From Actinomycetota bacterium (GTDB taxonomy: Bacteria > Actinomycetota > Acidimicrobiia > Acidimicrobiales > Ilumatobacteraceae): a stretch of 39,623 nucleotides of DNA. The stretch covers positions 1 through 39,623 of the forward strand of contig JAFMJP010000004.1 in NCBI GenBank assembly GCA_017853375.1, in the 5' to 3' direction. The notes beneath the pieces were generated by a model. The model ran no database searches and had not been told where the DNA came from. It worked only from the letters and a program-made list of their open reading frames with translations. Shown piece by piece: positions 11,034 through 21,500 of the stretch (positions are counted from its first letter, which is position 1; the number at the start of each line of letters is the position of its first letter). The position numbers and the translations under genes were made by a program.

Positions 11034-13523
11034 CTAGGTCGTCGTTCGTCGGGACGTGCGGCGCCAGCGCACCAGCACTGCGATGCCACCGATGGAAAGC
11101 ACGTACGCCAACACGTCGAGGAAGGACCACCCGAAACTCAGCTTCACTTCGTTGTCGGTGGGCACCACCACCATCATGTTCGGTGCGATCCGGTACGGAC
11201 CCTTCGCGCCGGACACGCTCCAATTCGGGAAGTAGCTCGTTCGAACCAGAATTGGTGTACCAACTTTGTCCACGCGGAACGACACGCTGCTTCGTCCTTG
11301 CACCACGTCAGTGACCGTTGCCAATTCGGTGTTCACCACGGAGATCGGCTCGCTCGGGACCACTACATCAACACGACGCGCCGAATCGTCGGGCTCCCCG
11401 ATTCGGCGGTTGAAATCGATGCCCACCGAGATGCGTTGCCATTCATCCGGACCGTCGGCAGCCGGCATCGCCACCCAATCGTTGGGATTTTGGAACCAGC
11501 TCGTTCCGACTTCCAGCCAACGCTCCTTTGCGTCGTCCTGGTGGGCCATCGAAGATTCGGCGTCGCTACGCGACCCGACCACCACCGGCTGCACTGCAAG
11601 CGGCACCACCAAGTCACTGGCCTCCACCTGATAAATCACCCACGGTCCACTGCGCGCGATCTCGCGCAATGCAGGTTGTGCCGAAGCTTCACGAATTGCC
11701 TCGGGCGTGAAGCCCATGTAGTAACGCACCCCGAGCTCCTGCAGATAGCGCACACCGAGTGCCGCATTGTTGTCGTCGTATCGCAACTCTCGCACGGGGT
11801 TGCTGCTCTGCTTCGACATCGCGGCAGCAGCAATGAAGTGGTACGGCGTGGTACCCGACGCTTCGAAGAAGAGTCCTTCCATGCTGCCGATGCAGCCGTC
11901 CGTCCAGTGGGGCAACAGCATGAGTCCCATCGTGGTGCCGTACTTGTTGAGCTCGCCGTTGTTCTCCCACAACGCGCGACCACAGCCATAACGAGGGTCT
12001 TTGCCGATCTGCGCCATGGTTTCCACGAGCGTTCGATATTCGCCGTACGCGTTCTTGCCTTCGTATCCCGTGAAGTTCCAGCGTGCCCAGCCGTCGACGA
12101 AACCGTCGTTGGAAGCAGGAACACTGAACGGACCGACGCCGTACCGCTGACCACCGTCCTGCGCGGTGCGTATCGAACCGAATGGCAACTCTTGGAAACG
12201 GAACCCGATGATGCCGATACAGATCAACGACACTGCACATGCGGTGGCGATGTTGAAGTTCAGCCGTCCACGTGGAGACGGCGCCAGCACGTGTTCTTCA
12301 CCGGTTTTGGCCACACGAGCAGCGGTGAATTCCAAATTGGCGAATCGCGCCACCGCCACCACGACTTCGTAGATGCCCACCATCATCAGCATGTAACGCA
12401 GGAGATAGAAGAACGGGAGGATTCGCGGATTCCACAACAACCCGATGATCGGCAAACTCTCCCGCGCGACGAACACCCCGATGGCAAGTACCACTCCGTA
12501 GATTCCCAACCACGACCCGACGTTGTTGCGCCGCCACAGCGCCGACAAGAACCCGATCACCGCGAATCCGGTGATGAGCACGTCGAACACGGAGTGCAAA
12601 GGGAAGAACATGTCGATGAACGACTCGCTGTAGCCGGTCGGCTGCGGTTCGTACTTCATGTCGGTCATGAAGGAGTGGTTGAGCACGAACGGCACCACCC
12701 AAAATGCCGAGAGCAAGATCGCAGTTCCGATGACGGGAACACCGAACTTCCACTTGGCGGACTCACGATGCATCGCCAAGATCAGGAGATACCCGAGGAA
12801 CACGAACAACAAGACGATGCCATGGCTCAACGCAGCCAACGCCAGCAACACCGTGGATGCGATTCGGTACCGGCCGGTCTCCAATCCGCGAATGAACACC
12901 CCGAATCCGAGTACCGAGAACGCAAGCGATATGGAAAAGGAGAACTCCCCTGCCATGGTGGAGGCGATGTTGCCGCCGTAGATGGTGAAACTTTCATCGA
13001 ACAAAAACACCGTGCTCGCAACCACGAAGAGTTCGGGAATCGGAAATGCCAAGCGCGCCAACTTGGCGAACAGCCACGTGCACAGTGGCAGTGCAACGAG
13101 TCCGGCAATGGCCACCAACTTCAATGCAATGCCGTACGGCAACAGCACATCGAGAGCCAGGATGAAGAGCGCCGGCACCACCATGTAGAAGCGATAGATC
13201 GGCAGGCCGGCATACCAATCGTTGCTCCAACCAGACAAACGAAACGACGTGAGCAGATGGTCGCGTAGATACGCGGGTCCGTACACGTGGGCACCCATGT
13301 CACCGCCCGTCGGCGTGTTGTTGCGGAAAATCAACGACGGCTGCAGCGTGAGAAACACCATCAAGGTGGTGACGAAGACGATGACGGCGGCGAAGATCAG
13401 CTTCGTGCGACGTTCGAAGTAGATCGCCTCACGAGGTGACACCACTCGGCGCTGATCGAGTACGTCGTCGGCGAGATCAACCGAGCTGTCGTCAGTGATG
13501 GTGCCGTCGGTGGGGTTCGTCAT
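11034..13523 (-). CDS. Large polytopic membrane protein, 6-pyruvoyl-tetrahydropterin synthase-related (GT-C-like) family
   Basis: 829 residues: a cytoplasmic N-terminus of about 45 residues, roughly 11 membrane segments over residues 45-430, a soluble extracytoplasmic domain at about 450-790, and a final membrane segment near the C-terminus ending in basic residues. The early loop GGDMGAHVYGPAYLRDHLL then WYAGLPIYRFYM resembles the PTPS-related/YfhO group of GT-C-fold membrane proteins, which use lipid-linked sugars. Despite the family name there is no pterin enzyme here. Lying directly before manB, it may transfer mannose-derived sugars to a surface polymer; this is inference from fold and context. 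Confidence 0.75.
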   Translation of the reverse strand: MTNPTDGTITDDSSVDLADDVLDQRRVVSPREAIYFERRTKLIFAAVIVFVTTLMVFLTLQPSLIFRNNTPTGGDMGAHVYGPAYLRDHLLTSFRLSGWSNDWYAGLPIYRFYMVVPALFILALDVLLPYGIALKLVAIAGLVALPLCTWLFAKLARLAFPIPELFVVASTVFLFDESFTIYGGNIASTMAGEFSFSISLAFSVLGFGVFIRGLETGRYRIASTVLLALAALSHGIVLLFVFLGYLLILAMHRESAKWKFGVPVIGTAILLSAFWVVPFVLNHSFMTDMKYEPQPTGYSESFIDMFFPLHSVFDVLITGFAVIGFLSALWRRNNVGSWLGIYGVVLAIGVFVARESLPIIGLLWNPRILPFFYLLRYMLMMVGIYEVVVAVARFANLEFTAARVAKTGEEHVLAPSPRGRLNFNIATACAVSLICIGIIGFRFQELPFGSIRTAQDGGQRYGVGPFSVPASNDGFVDGWARWNFTGYEGKNAYGEYRTLVETMAQIGKDPRYGCGRALWENNGELNKYGTTMGLMLLPHWTDGCIGSMEGLFFEASGTTPYHFIAAAAMSKQSSNPVRELRYDDNNAALGVRYLQELGVRYYMGFTPEAIREASAQPALREIARSGPWVIYQVEASDLVVPLAVQPVVVGSRSDAESSMAHQDDAKERWLEVGTSWFQNPNDWVAMPAADGPDEWQRISVGIDFNRRIGEPDDSARRVDVVVPSEPISVVNTELATVTDVVQGRSSVSFRVDKVGTPILVRTSYFPNWSVSGAKGPYRIAPNMMVVVPTDNEVKLSFGWSFLDVLAYVLSIGGIAVLVRWRRTSRRTTT

Positions 13524-13541
13524 GCGGGTAGCGAATGCTGC

Positions 13542-14324
13542 TCAGGTCAGGGCAAGGAATGCCAGCCCCGTGGCATTGAACGCTAGGTGGGCGATCACCG
13601 GCATGCCAAGGCGTCGCGTCATGTGGAATGCAATTCCCAATACCAGCGCAAACGCAAACAGCCCCGGTAGTTCCGCCACCCGCCCATGGATACCCGCAAA
13701 CCACGCCGCCGTGATGAGGATGGCGACGACATCGTTGATTCGGCTCCGCAGTCCGGCCTGCAAAAAGCCGCGGTACACCAGCTCTTCCACGAGAGGAGCG
13801 CCGATCACCACGATGAGCCCGAGTACCACCAGCCAAGGCCCGCGCGCAGAGTCATAGAGCGTGCGTGCTCGGTCCTCCACGTTTTCCGTATTGAACGTGT
13901 CGGGAAACCAGGTACGAAACGGCCATGTCACCAACCCGACCAGCAACACCTGCGACAGTACGCCGATGGGCACTCCCCACAGATCCACCACGCGAAACCG
14001 GAACGAGAAGTCGTCGAGAAACGAACCCGTGCCTGCGCGACGCGAAAATACGACGAGCAGCACTACTTGTGGTATCCACAGCGAGAGAGCGCCCGCCAAC
14101 AAGAACCAGTCGGGTTGCCGACTGACGTCCTCGGAGATGTCGAATGCCGCAACGAGAAACACCTGGAGTGCCGTTGCCGCGACATAGGCAGCGATCCATC
14201 CACCAATGAGCCACGCGAAGGTGTAACGCACCCGCGAAGTTGCCGCGTGCGGCACCTCGTGAGCAAACACCCGTTGACCATACGGTCGTTCCCCGAACGG
14301 AGGGTCCCACGGGGGGCGAGACAT
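13542..14324 (-). CDS. CPBP-family intramembrane metalloprotease (Abi/Rce1-like)
   Basis: 260 residues with about eight hydrophobic segments. The three CPBP motifs are present: EE..R in APLVEELVYRGFLQ (about 180), the FAGIHGR histidine, and a final histidine in VIAHLAFNATG. Members cleave within membranes or process prenylated or secreted peptides; bacterial substrates are mostly unknown. A proline/arginine-rich cytoplasmic N-terminus of about 30 residues precedes the first helix. It starts 5 bases after the DUF3499 stop and ends 18 bases before the PTPS-related gene, so it belongs to that operon. Confidence 0.88.
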   Translation of the reverse strand: MSRPPWDPPFGERPYGQRVFAHEVPHAATSRVRYTFAWLIGGWIAAYVAATALQVFLVAAFDISEDVSRQPDWFLLAGALSLWIPQVVLLVVFSRRAGTGSFLDDFSFRFRVVDLWGVPIGVLSQVLLVGLVTWPFRTWFPDTFNTENVEDRARTLYDSARGPWLVVLGLIVVIGAPLVEELVYRGFLQAGLRSRINDVVAILITAAWFAGIHGRVAELPGLFAFALVLGIAFHMTRRLGMPVIAHLAFNATGLAFLALT

Positions 14325-14329
14325 GCCGT

Positions 14330-14560
14330 TCAGCCGGCGAGTTGACTGGGCAACACCACCCGGAAACGGTTGCGACGATCCTCCAGGCGCCAGCCACTCG
14401 GCGCCGCGAAACGTTGACCGTGCTTCTCACAGAGGTCATAGGCATGCGGGTCGGCACTCTCACTCATGTCGTCGATCCAGACCGTGGCAGTCGCGTATTG
14501 ATAGGTCAGCGTCATGGTGGCGGTGTCGTTGCAACAGGCTCGCGAACAATGACGACGCAT
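14330..14560 (-). CDS. DUF3499 family small protein
   Basis: 76 residues: MRRHCSRACCNDTATMTLTY...DPHAYDLCEKHGQRFAAPSGW, matching the actinobacterial DUF3499 family, with paired cysteines at the N-terminus and a CEKH pair that could hold a metal ion. Function unknown. In other actinobacteria it lies in the manB/whiB2/F420 neighbourhood, as it does here without whiB2. It heads the minus-strand unit running to ahcY and diverges from ftsH. The start is supported by a TACTTT -10 element exactly 6 bases before the ATG. Confidence 0.88.
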   Translation of the reverse strand: MRRHCSRACCNDTATMTLTYQYATATVWIDDMSESADPHAYDLCEKHGQRFAAPSGWRLEDRRNRFRVVLPSQLAG

Positions 14561-14566
14561 GTGACC

Positions 14567-14572
14567 AAAGTA
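14567..14572 (-). promoter_or_regulatory. -10 element for leaderless DUF3499 operon promoter
   Basis: TACTTT on the minus strand ends 6 bases before the DUF3499 ATG, so the transcript would begin at or next to the start codon. No convincing -35 hexamer was seen. Confidence 0.5.
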
Positions 14573-14619
14573 CCGATTTTGCGCGGGTTATCGGTGGATA
14601 CCTCGTGCACCACACGCCT

Positions 14620-14625
14620 TAGCAT
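14620..14625 (+). promoter_or_regulatory. -10 element for leaderless ftsH promoter
   Basis: TAGCAT ends 6 bases before the ftsH ATG at 14632, predicting a leaderless mRNA. No Shine-Dalgarno sequence is present; the -35 region is weak. Confidence 0.5.
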
Positions 14626-14631
14626 GACCCC

Positions 14632-16587
14632 ATGGCGAACCTTCCCCCACCGCCCCCACCACCACCTTCGCGTCGCCCCAAGTTCTCGCGCGACAAGTTC
14701 CGTCCGTCAGGCGACGGCGAGAAACCAGGTATGCCCCGTTGGGCCGTATGGGCACTCATCGCCGTGGCGGTTGCCCTGTTCATCGGGCCGCGACTCATGC
14801 CCTCGGTCGAACGCACGCGATTGTCGTACACCGAATTCCTGGAGTTGGTCGAACGTGGCGACGTTCGCAAGGTGACCATCAACAACCTCAACAATGAGAT
14901 CACGGGAACGTTGGACGATGCCCGCGAATTCGTCACCACCGGAGCCAACAACCTGTCCGATGCAGACGAACAATTGCTGAAGAGCAAGGGAGTCGATTAC
15001 GACTTCTCCACGCCGCAAGGCAACTTCTTCACCAATCTGATCCCCATCCTGTTGCCGTTCTTCCTCATCATGGCGTTCTTCATCTGGATGCAACGTCGCG
15101 CAATGGGCCAAGCCGGCAACATCATGTCGATCGGCCGGAGTCGCGCCAAGCCGTACCAAGCCGACAAACCCTCCACCACGTTCGCCGACGTTGCGGGCTA
15201 CGAAGGTGTCAAGCAAGAGATCCGAGAAGTCGTCGACTTCCTCAAGATGCCCGAACGCTTCAAGGAAATCGGAGCCCGCGTTCCCAAAGGCGTGTTGCTG
15301 GTCGGACCTCCAGGCACCGGAAAGACGCTGTTTGCACGTGCCGTAGCAGGCGAAGCTGGCGTTGGATTCCTTTCCGTCACCGGCTCGGACTTCATGGAAA
15401 TGTTCGTCGGCGTTGGTGCATCCCGCGTCCGAGACCTGTTCCAGCAAGCCCGCAAGATGGGACGAGCAATCATCTTCATCGACGAAATCGACTCGATCGG
15501 ACGCAAGCGCGGTGCCGGTTTGGGCGGCGGTCACGATGAACGCGAACAGACACTCAACCAGATGTTGTCGGAGATGGACGGATTCGAAACGTCAGAAGGC
15601 ATCGTGGTCATGGCCGCAACGAACCGACCCGACATTCTCGATGCCGCGCTCCTGCGCCCCGGTCGGTTCGACCGACAGATCATCGTTCCACTCCCCGAGG
15701 CCGAAGAGCGCTTGGCAATCCTCAAGGTGCACTCGACCGGCAAGAAGATGGGCGCCGATGTCGACCTCGAAACCACCGCCAAAGCCACACCCGGAATGAG
15801 CGGTGCCGACCTCAGCAACCTGGTGAACGAAGCAGCTCTCATCGCAGTGCGCCGCGGCTCCACCCACATCGAACGAATCGATTTCGAGAATGCCCGCGAT
15901 CGCGTGGTCATGGGTGCACGCCGTGAAAGTTTGGCGCTCAACGCCGAAGAAAAGCGCGCCGTCGCCTACCACGAGGGTGGTCATGCGGTGCTCTCCACCG
16001 TGCTCCCCAACAGCGATCCGCTGCACAAAGTGACCATCCTGCCTCGCGGCATGGCCCTTGGTATCACGTGGAGCCTGCCCGAAGAGCGGCACACCTATTC
16101 ACGCGAGTACTTCCAAGACATGATTTGCAAGGCGATGGGTGGTCGTGTTGCGGAGTCCATCGTGTTCGACAGTCTCAACAGCGGTGCTGCCAACGATCTC
16201 GAGCAGGCCACCTCCATCGCCCGCCGAATGGTGCGCGAATGGGGCATGAGTGACGCCGTTGGTCCCATGGCATGGTCCGGTCAACAACAGGTGTTCCTCG
16301 GCGAAGACCTCATGACCTCGGGTCGTGAATACAGCGACGAAACCGCCAAGAAAATCGACGACGAAACGGCACGCATCCTGCGCGAGCAAGAAGAGCGGGC
16401 ACGCGTCACGCTGACGAAGCATCGCCGTGGACTCGATCTCGTGGCTGCTGCATTGCTCGAACACGAAACCATCGACGGCGCCACCGTGGCACGGCTCATT
16501 CAAGAGGGTTTGGGTGCGCCCAACATCCACGAAAAGACGCCGGAAACATCACCGGACGCCGCCGATCGCAAACACGAGCGCGACTAG
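14632..16587 (+). CDS. ftsH: ATP-dependent zinc metalloprotease FtsH
   Basis: 651 residues, full length. A hexameric membrane AAA+ protease that degrades misfolded membrane and regulatory proteins. Order: short cytoplasmic N-terminus with eight consecutive prolines at residues 5-12, membrane segment (about 38-55), small outer domain, second membrane segment (about 140-160), Walker A GPPGTGKT (about 225), Walker B IIFIDEID, second region of homology with arginine finger in [10 protein letters not shown], then the zinc-binding HEGGH (about 445) of the M41 domain. The stop overlaps the convergent thioredoxin-like stop by 4 bases (CTAG). The transcript appears leaderless. Confidence 0.97.
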   Translation: MANLPPPPPPPPSRRPKFSRDKFRPSGDGEKPGMPRWAVWALIAVAVALFIGPRLMPSVERTRLSYTEFLELVERGDVRKVTINNLNNEITGTLDDAREFVTTGANNLSDADEQLLKSKGVDYDFSTPQGNFFTNLIPILLPFFLIMAFFIWMQRRAMGQAGNIMSIGRSRAKPYQADKPSTTFADVAGYEGVKQEIREVVDFLKMPERFKEIGARVPKGVLLVGPPGTGKTLFARAVAGEAGVGFLSVTGSDFMEMFVGVGASRVRDLFQQARKMGRAIIFIDEIDSIGRKRGAGLGGGHDEREQTLNQMLSEMDGFETSEGIVVMAATNRPDILDAALLRPGRFDRQIIVPLPEAEERLAILKVHSTGKKMGADVDLETTAKATPGMSGADLSNLVNEAALIAVRRGSTHIERIDFENARDRVVMGARRESLALNAEEKRAVAYHEGGHAVLSTVLPNSDPLHKVTILPRGMALGITWSLPEERHTYSREYFQDMICKAMGGRVAESIVFDSLNSGAANDLEQATSIARRMVREWGMSDAVGPMAWSGQQQVFLGEDLMTSGREYSDETAKKIDDETARILREQEERARVTLTKHRRGLDLVAAALLEHETIDGATVARLIQEGLGAPNIHEKTPETSPDAADRKHERD

Positions 16588-17072
16588 GGCTCGTGTCGTT
16601 CGCACTGCGCTGCGGGTAACTGCGGATCGCGGCATCGCGCCATTGCCGCCCACAGATCGGTCGCACTCACCGGGCCAAGATGTCCGTAGAGCACGACCCC
16701 TTCCGAATTGGCGATCACCAGCGTGGGCACTGCGTCGATTCGATAGCGGTCATGCAGTAGCCGATCTCGTACGTACTCCACTTCTTGTACCGCCACTTCC
16801 CTGCTGGCAAGCACCGAGGCCTTGCGTGACACGTCTGCACACGCCGAACAGGTCGCGGAAGTAAACACCACCACGATCCACGGCATCCGGGGCGAGTCGA
16901 AGTCGGCACGATCGAGCTGGGCCGGAACTTCGCCGCGAGGTTGCGTTGGTGCGGCCGTGGTCTTTCGTCGGCGCCACGTCACCATGACTGCCGTGATGAC
17001 CACCGCAACGATTGCGCCGATGCGCAGCAGCAACTCCGAGCCGTCACCGAGCGCCACCACCGCATTCGTCAC
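16584..17072 (-). CDS. Membrane-anchored thioredoxin-fold protein
   Basis: 162 residues from a GTG that overlaps the DUF5719 stop as GTGA; the longer track ORF is the DUF5719 gene read in another frame. A single membrane segment (about residues 17-34, IGAIVAVVITAVMVTW) is followed by a thioredoxin fold with the CXXC pair CSAC in FTSATCSACADV and the cis-proline loop IDAVPTLVI. A redox role on thiols of exported proteins, or delivery of reducing power, is likely. Topology (basic WRRRK after the helix) leaves open which side the domain faces. It ends the GT2-DUF5719 operon. Confidence 0.83.
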   Translation of the reverse strand: MTNAVVALGDGSELLLRIGAIVAVVITAVMVTWRRRKTTAAPTQPRGEVPAQLDRADFDSPRMPWIVVVFTSATCSACADVSRKASVLASREVAVQEVEYVRDRLLHDRYRIDAVPTLVIANSEGVVLYGHLGPVSATDLWAAMARCRDPQLPAAQCERHEP

Positions 17073-18553
17073 GGTGTGCTCGATTCCACCACGGCGATGA
17101 GAGGCGCCACGCCATTCACCGGCTGCTTGGGACCGCGAGGCACCCGACGCTGCACCACCACCGGCTCGTTGGCAATCACCGATACCGCCGACGTGGCGGT
17201 TTCGGCACCAAGTTGCACGCTCGTGCTGGCACCGGGTGCGAGCGACACTTCTTCGTAGCCGGTGACCGCAACGTTGCCGGCTGGCCCCAAGTACGTCACC
17301 CGAAACGTTGCAGGCTGTGATCCCGGGTTGAACACCCGAATCGAATCGCCCACATCGACGGCCACTCCCGCAGGCGCAATCCACGATGTGGCCGCACGCG
17401 GTGCACCAAGCAACACGGCACTGGCCACGTTCTTGCCCTGTTCGCGAGTGGTCACACGCTCGATCACCACACCATCGGCAGCACCGGCACCTGCAAGTGC
17501 GGCAACTGCCGAAACGATCACGGAATACCTGCCCTCCGGCAACGCGGTCAAACCCGCCGGCGCAAACTTGGTGACACGCTTTGCCGACGCCGTGACCACG
17601 ATGGGATCGATTGCCACACCGTCATCACCCGCGATGATGAAGGTGAGTTGCTGATCGCTCGTGGAGGGGTTGTAGATGACGTACTCTTCGGCAACTCCGG
17701 CTGCTTTTTCTCCGTCGGCAAAAAACCAACGACTACCCGTCAGCGACGACGCCAACGACATGGTGTACCCCAACCGGCCGCGTCCCAGATAGTGCTGCGA
17801 GCGCCCGACCACCACTCGACCGACCGAAGCACGAACCGAGACTGCGGCAATCGCCTCGTTGCGGGCATCGAGCGATGCGAGGTCGAACACGCGCACGGAC
17901 TCGGGCGGAATCACCACCCCCTTCAACGACTGCGGGCTACGTTCGCCAATCGAAGTCACGAAGGAAATGTCGAGGATCGCAGAATCCAACGAGGGATTCG
18001 TGACCACCACGTTGTCGATGCTGTCGGCTCCGGTGAATCCATCCGCAAGATGCCAAGAACCCGCCGGCGCCGAAGCACATGATGCAACTGCATTGCCGGC
18101 GCGATGCGTCGTGCGCTGCTCCACCGCCACGGCCGCACCCTGCGACTCCACGAGTGCCGACACGAACGGCGATGACACCCCGGCGAGTGCATCAACTTCC
18201 AGACTGGAGCGAGCCGGCACCGCGAATCGTTGTTGGCGTGCAGCTCCATCGACGAAGAAGCGCGTGATGGTTCCGCCCACGGGTGTCTCGCCAGCGTTGG
18301 CGATGATCAGCGAACCACCGATGGAATCGTCGTTTCCTACCACGCCAGGACAAAACCACGTGGATGCCTTCGCGTCGCGACGAAACTCCGGCACCGACGA
18401 CGGCCCAGCATCGACGTTCTCGGCGTCACCGATGGGACGACGATCCACGAACACCAGCGCTACGGCAATCATCACTGCCAGCCCCACCACCACGATCTGT
18501 CGCGTCCGTCCAATGGCGCGACTCGCGAGGGATGTCGAACGGCGTTGAGCCAT
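17069..18553 (-). CDS. DUF5719 family membrane-anchored extracytoplasmic protein
   Basis: 494 residues from the ATG that overlaps the GT2 stop by one base (TGATG). A basic N-terminus and one membrane helix (about residues 19-38) act as an uncleaved signal-anchor. The exterior part opens with ASTWFCPGVVG and holds repeated beta-sandwich-like units of about 100 residues built on phrases such as VVTNPSLDSAILD, VIYNPSTSDQQLTF and RVFNPGSQPATFRV. This fits the actinobacterial DUF5719 family, function unknown, usually next to the same large glycosyltransferase. I infer a surface or scaffold role for the polymer made by that enzyme. Confidence 0.82.
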   Translation of the reverse strand: MAQRRSTSLASRAIGRTRQIVVVGLAVMIAVALVFVDRRPIGDAENVDAGPSSVPEFRRDAKASTWFCPGVVGNDDSIGGSLIIANAGETPVGGTITRFFVDGAARQQRFAVPARSSLEVDALAGVSSPFVSALVESQGAAVAVEQRTTHRAGNAVASCASAPAGSWHLADGFTGADSIDNVVVTNPSLDSAILDISFVTSIGERSPQSLKGVVIPPESVRVFDLASLDARNEAIAAVSVRASVGRVVVGRSQHYLGRGRLGYTMSLASSLTGSRWFFADGEKAAGVAEEYVIYNPSTSDQQLTFIIAGDDGVAIDPIVVTASAKRVTKFAPAGLTALPEGRYSVIVSAVAALAGAGAADGVVIERVTTREQGKNVASAVLLGAPRAATSWIAPAGVAVDVGDSIRVFNPGSQPATFRVTYLGPAGNVAVTGYEEVSLAPGASTSVQLGAETATSAVSVIANEPVVVQRRVPRGPKQPVNGVAPLIAVVESSTP

Positions 18554-21500
18554 CACAACACGACCTTTCGATCGTCGTCTCCACGCAACGAGACCTCCAC
18601 CACCTCCCGAGCCGCACGAACACGGCCACGGAATCGACTCGGATTGAACGTAACTCCCAGCACCACCAACCACAGCGCCAGCTGCAGCACGATGAGCGCA
18701 CGGTGGGCAACGGAGGACCGTAGACGAATTTCTGCACCGCCGGTGAGCGGCGCATCGAACGCGGTGGTTGCACCGAAGGCCACTCGAGGCGCGATTCGCG
18801 CCCCCTCAACCGACATTTCCCAGCGTTGGGAGAACGGCACTGCGAGGTGCAGCGTGCCCGACAGGGAATCACCCTCCACCACGCGATCGGCACTGAATCC
18901 GGAAGCGAACGTCGCACGATTCACCAACGGACCTGCCAACAAGTTGGCCTCCAATGCCTGACGGCTGGCAACCGCGGATTGCTCATCGAGCACGCTCGCG
19001 GTGGGTAGTGCAGCCATGTTCTCGAATATCACCAAGTCCGTTGCGGTGTACACGCGCCGCAAGTCGAGCTGGTCGGCCAGATGCGCGACCACCCCGTCAC
19101 CGATGGCGCCACTCGCCGGGACATCGCGCGAATACCACGTCGAGTCGCGCAAAGGAACCACCACGAAGCGAACGGACAACGGCGCCAACAATCGGCCGGC
19201 GCGCAACGATTCGCCGGTCAGCAACACGTCGACGGCACGCGCCAATGCATCGGACATCGCCGTGGGGCTGGAGGCCAAGAGATCGACTCCCGTTGGACCA
19301 CCGTCACGCAACACGCCGTACGCGACATCGCCCCCGCGTGCCGACACTGCGGCGACCGGCAGTAGGCGCGGGTCCCCGACGTACATCACGTAGTAGTCGC
19401 CGTCGGTGTCGGCAGGCAGTTGCGTTACCAGCTGACTGAGGGTTGCATTCGGTTGCGACCAGCGACCATTTGCAGCAACGACCATGGTCGGCACGATGAC
19501 CACACCGATCATCGCAATGGACAGACCCGCAAGAAGTTGGCGCCACGTGAATACGCCCGCACGACCATCGACGAACGCCGCAAAAGCTGCAGTTGCAGAG
19601 ATACACACGCCCAACGACACCAACGTTGCCAACATCAGTGGCTCCGGCAACGCAATGCCGAGCAGCCCGTGTTCCACCAACAGACTCATCAACAAGGGCA
19701 GCGCAACGAGCAGCATGGCACGCGTCGCCCAGCCGGAACGCGCTCCGCGCACCACCAGCAGCATCAACACGACGGGAACGTACGCAGCCAACAACACATA
19801 GCGCCACACCACGTTGTCGACGCCGAGTGTCATGACATCCAGCAGCGTTCGACCAGTAACCGGCTCACCCACCCCGACGAGCGCCACCCACCAATCACCG
19901 TCGACGAACCGAGTCGACCATGGCAAGTGCAGCACCATCGCCCCAACGATCGCCGCACACATCGAGCCGACCAACCAGCCAGAGGCCCTTGCCGGTGTCG
20001 GCGTCAACGACGCCGCCACTGCAAGCGACACTGCAAGGACTGCAACGATCACCAACATCGCCGGGGCAAACGTGCTGGCAATTGCCACCACCAGCAGCAG
20101 CGAGGCCACGAGCTGTGATCGACGTCCCCCGGTCGGGCGAACCGATGTCTCACGACTCAGGCCAGATTCATCACGACCAAGCCCGGCAATTCGTCGTGAA
20201 AAGTCCAACACCCACGGAGCAAGTGCCCACACGATCAATGCGTCACGACGACCGTCACGCACGGCGAGTACTCCCACGGGGAACGCTGCGTACACCACCG
20301 CAGCACACATCCGTGCATTCGCCCCACCGATGACTCCGCCCAACCTCCATGCGCCGATCGGACCAACGATCAACGAGCCCACCACCACCAGTGTGAGCAG
20401 TCCCGCCCACGAACCCAGCCATGCAATCCCGAGCACCGAGAGTGCTCCAACGAATGACGGCGCAGCACTCGGTGCGCCGAACCAACCGGGCGCCCAACCC
20501 GCCGAATACGCACGCAGCAATTCGAACGCAGTTGCATCAGCCGAAGCGAGCGGAACGAATTGCCCGATGTTGGCCACGCCGTTGAAGATGAAACTGCGGC
20601 TTCCGAACAACACGACGAGAAGTACTGCAATGCCCACCAACGAAACGCCTCGTGACGTCGGGGCAAGCGCCTGCCCAACTGCGGGTGCTTCGGACGTGGT
20701 GAGTTCGCGAAGAGCCCGACGGTGACGTGCGAACGACGCCAATCTGGCGCTGGATCGCAATTGCAAACCAATCACTTCGCTGCCCGGAACGCGGCGCAGC
20801 GGCTTCAGCGTTCTGCGCCGAGCGGCCACGGCGGGAACGTCCACCACCAATGCGCCGATTGCACGCAATGCAGCGAGCCCGCGCCGATACCGACCGTTGA
20901 ACAGCCCCAAGACGGTGTCGGCGAGGGCCTGCACGAGCAGACGCAACAACACCACGGGTAGCCGCGAGAGCGACGCGCATGACACCACCGTCCGGACACG
21001 ATGACGTTCGGCGCGAGCCTCGCCGCCAATCACGTTCGCGCGCACCGAGAAACCCCCGCGATGGCGCACCACCGCCGCCGGATTCACCATCACACGCGCA
21101 CCAAGCAGGTGAACGCGCCAGCAGATATCGAGCTCTTCACCGAGGAACGGAATCTGTGCCGCAAATCCGCCGATGTCACGAAATACGTCGTTTCGAACGA
21201 GCAAACACGCCGATGGCAGGGCAAAGGTGTCGCGTACGGCGTCGTGCTGTTCCTGATCGCGTTCACCCGGATCCACCACATCCACGAGGTAACCGGCACG
21301 ATCGGCATCGAGGCCCACGTGTTGCAGCACATCCGGCGAATCCCACTCCACCAACTTCGGCCCGATCACGGCTGCATTCGATCGAAATGCCTCCTCCACC
21401 AGCTGCGACACGGCGTCACTGCGCAGTGCGACATCGTCATGGAGGAACAAAAAGAAGCCGTCGCTCCCCTCCACCACACTGGTGACCTGATTGGCCACTG

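Noticed and set aside
10791-13268. Long plus-strand ORF of 825 residues
   Set aside because: Antisense to the PTPS-related membrane gene and manB; composition is that of an antisense frame.
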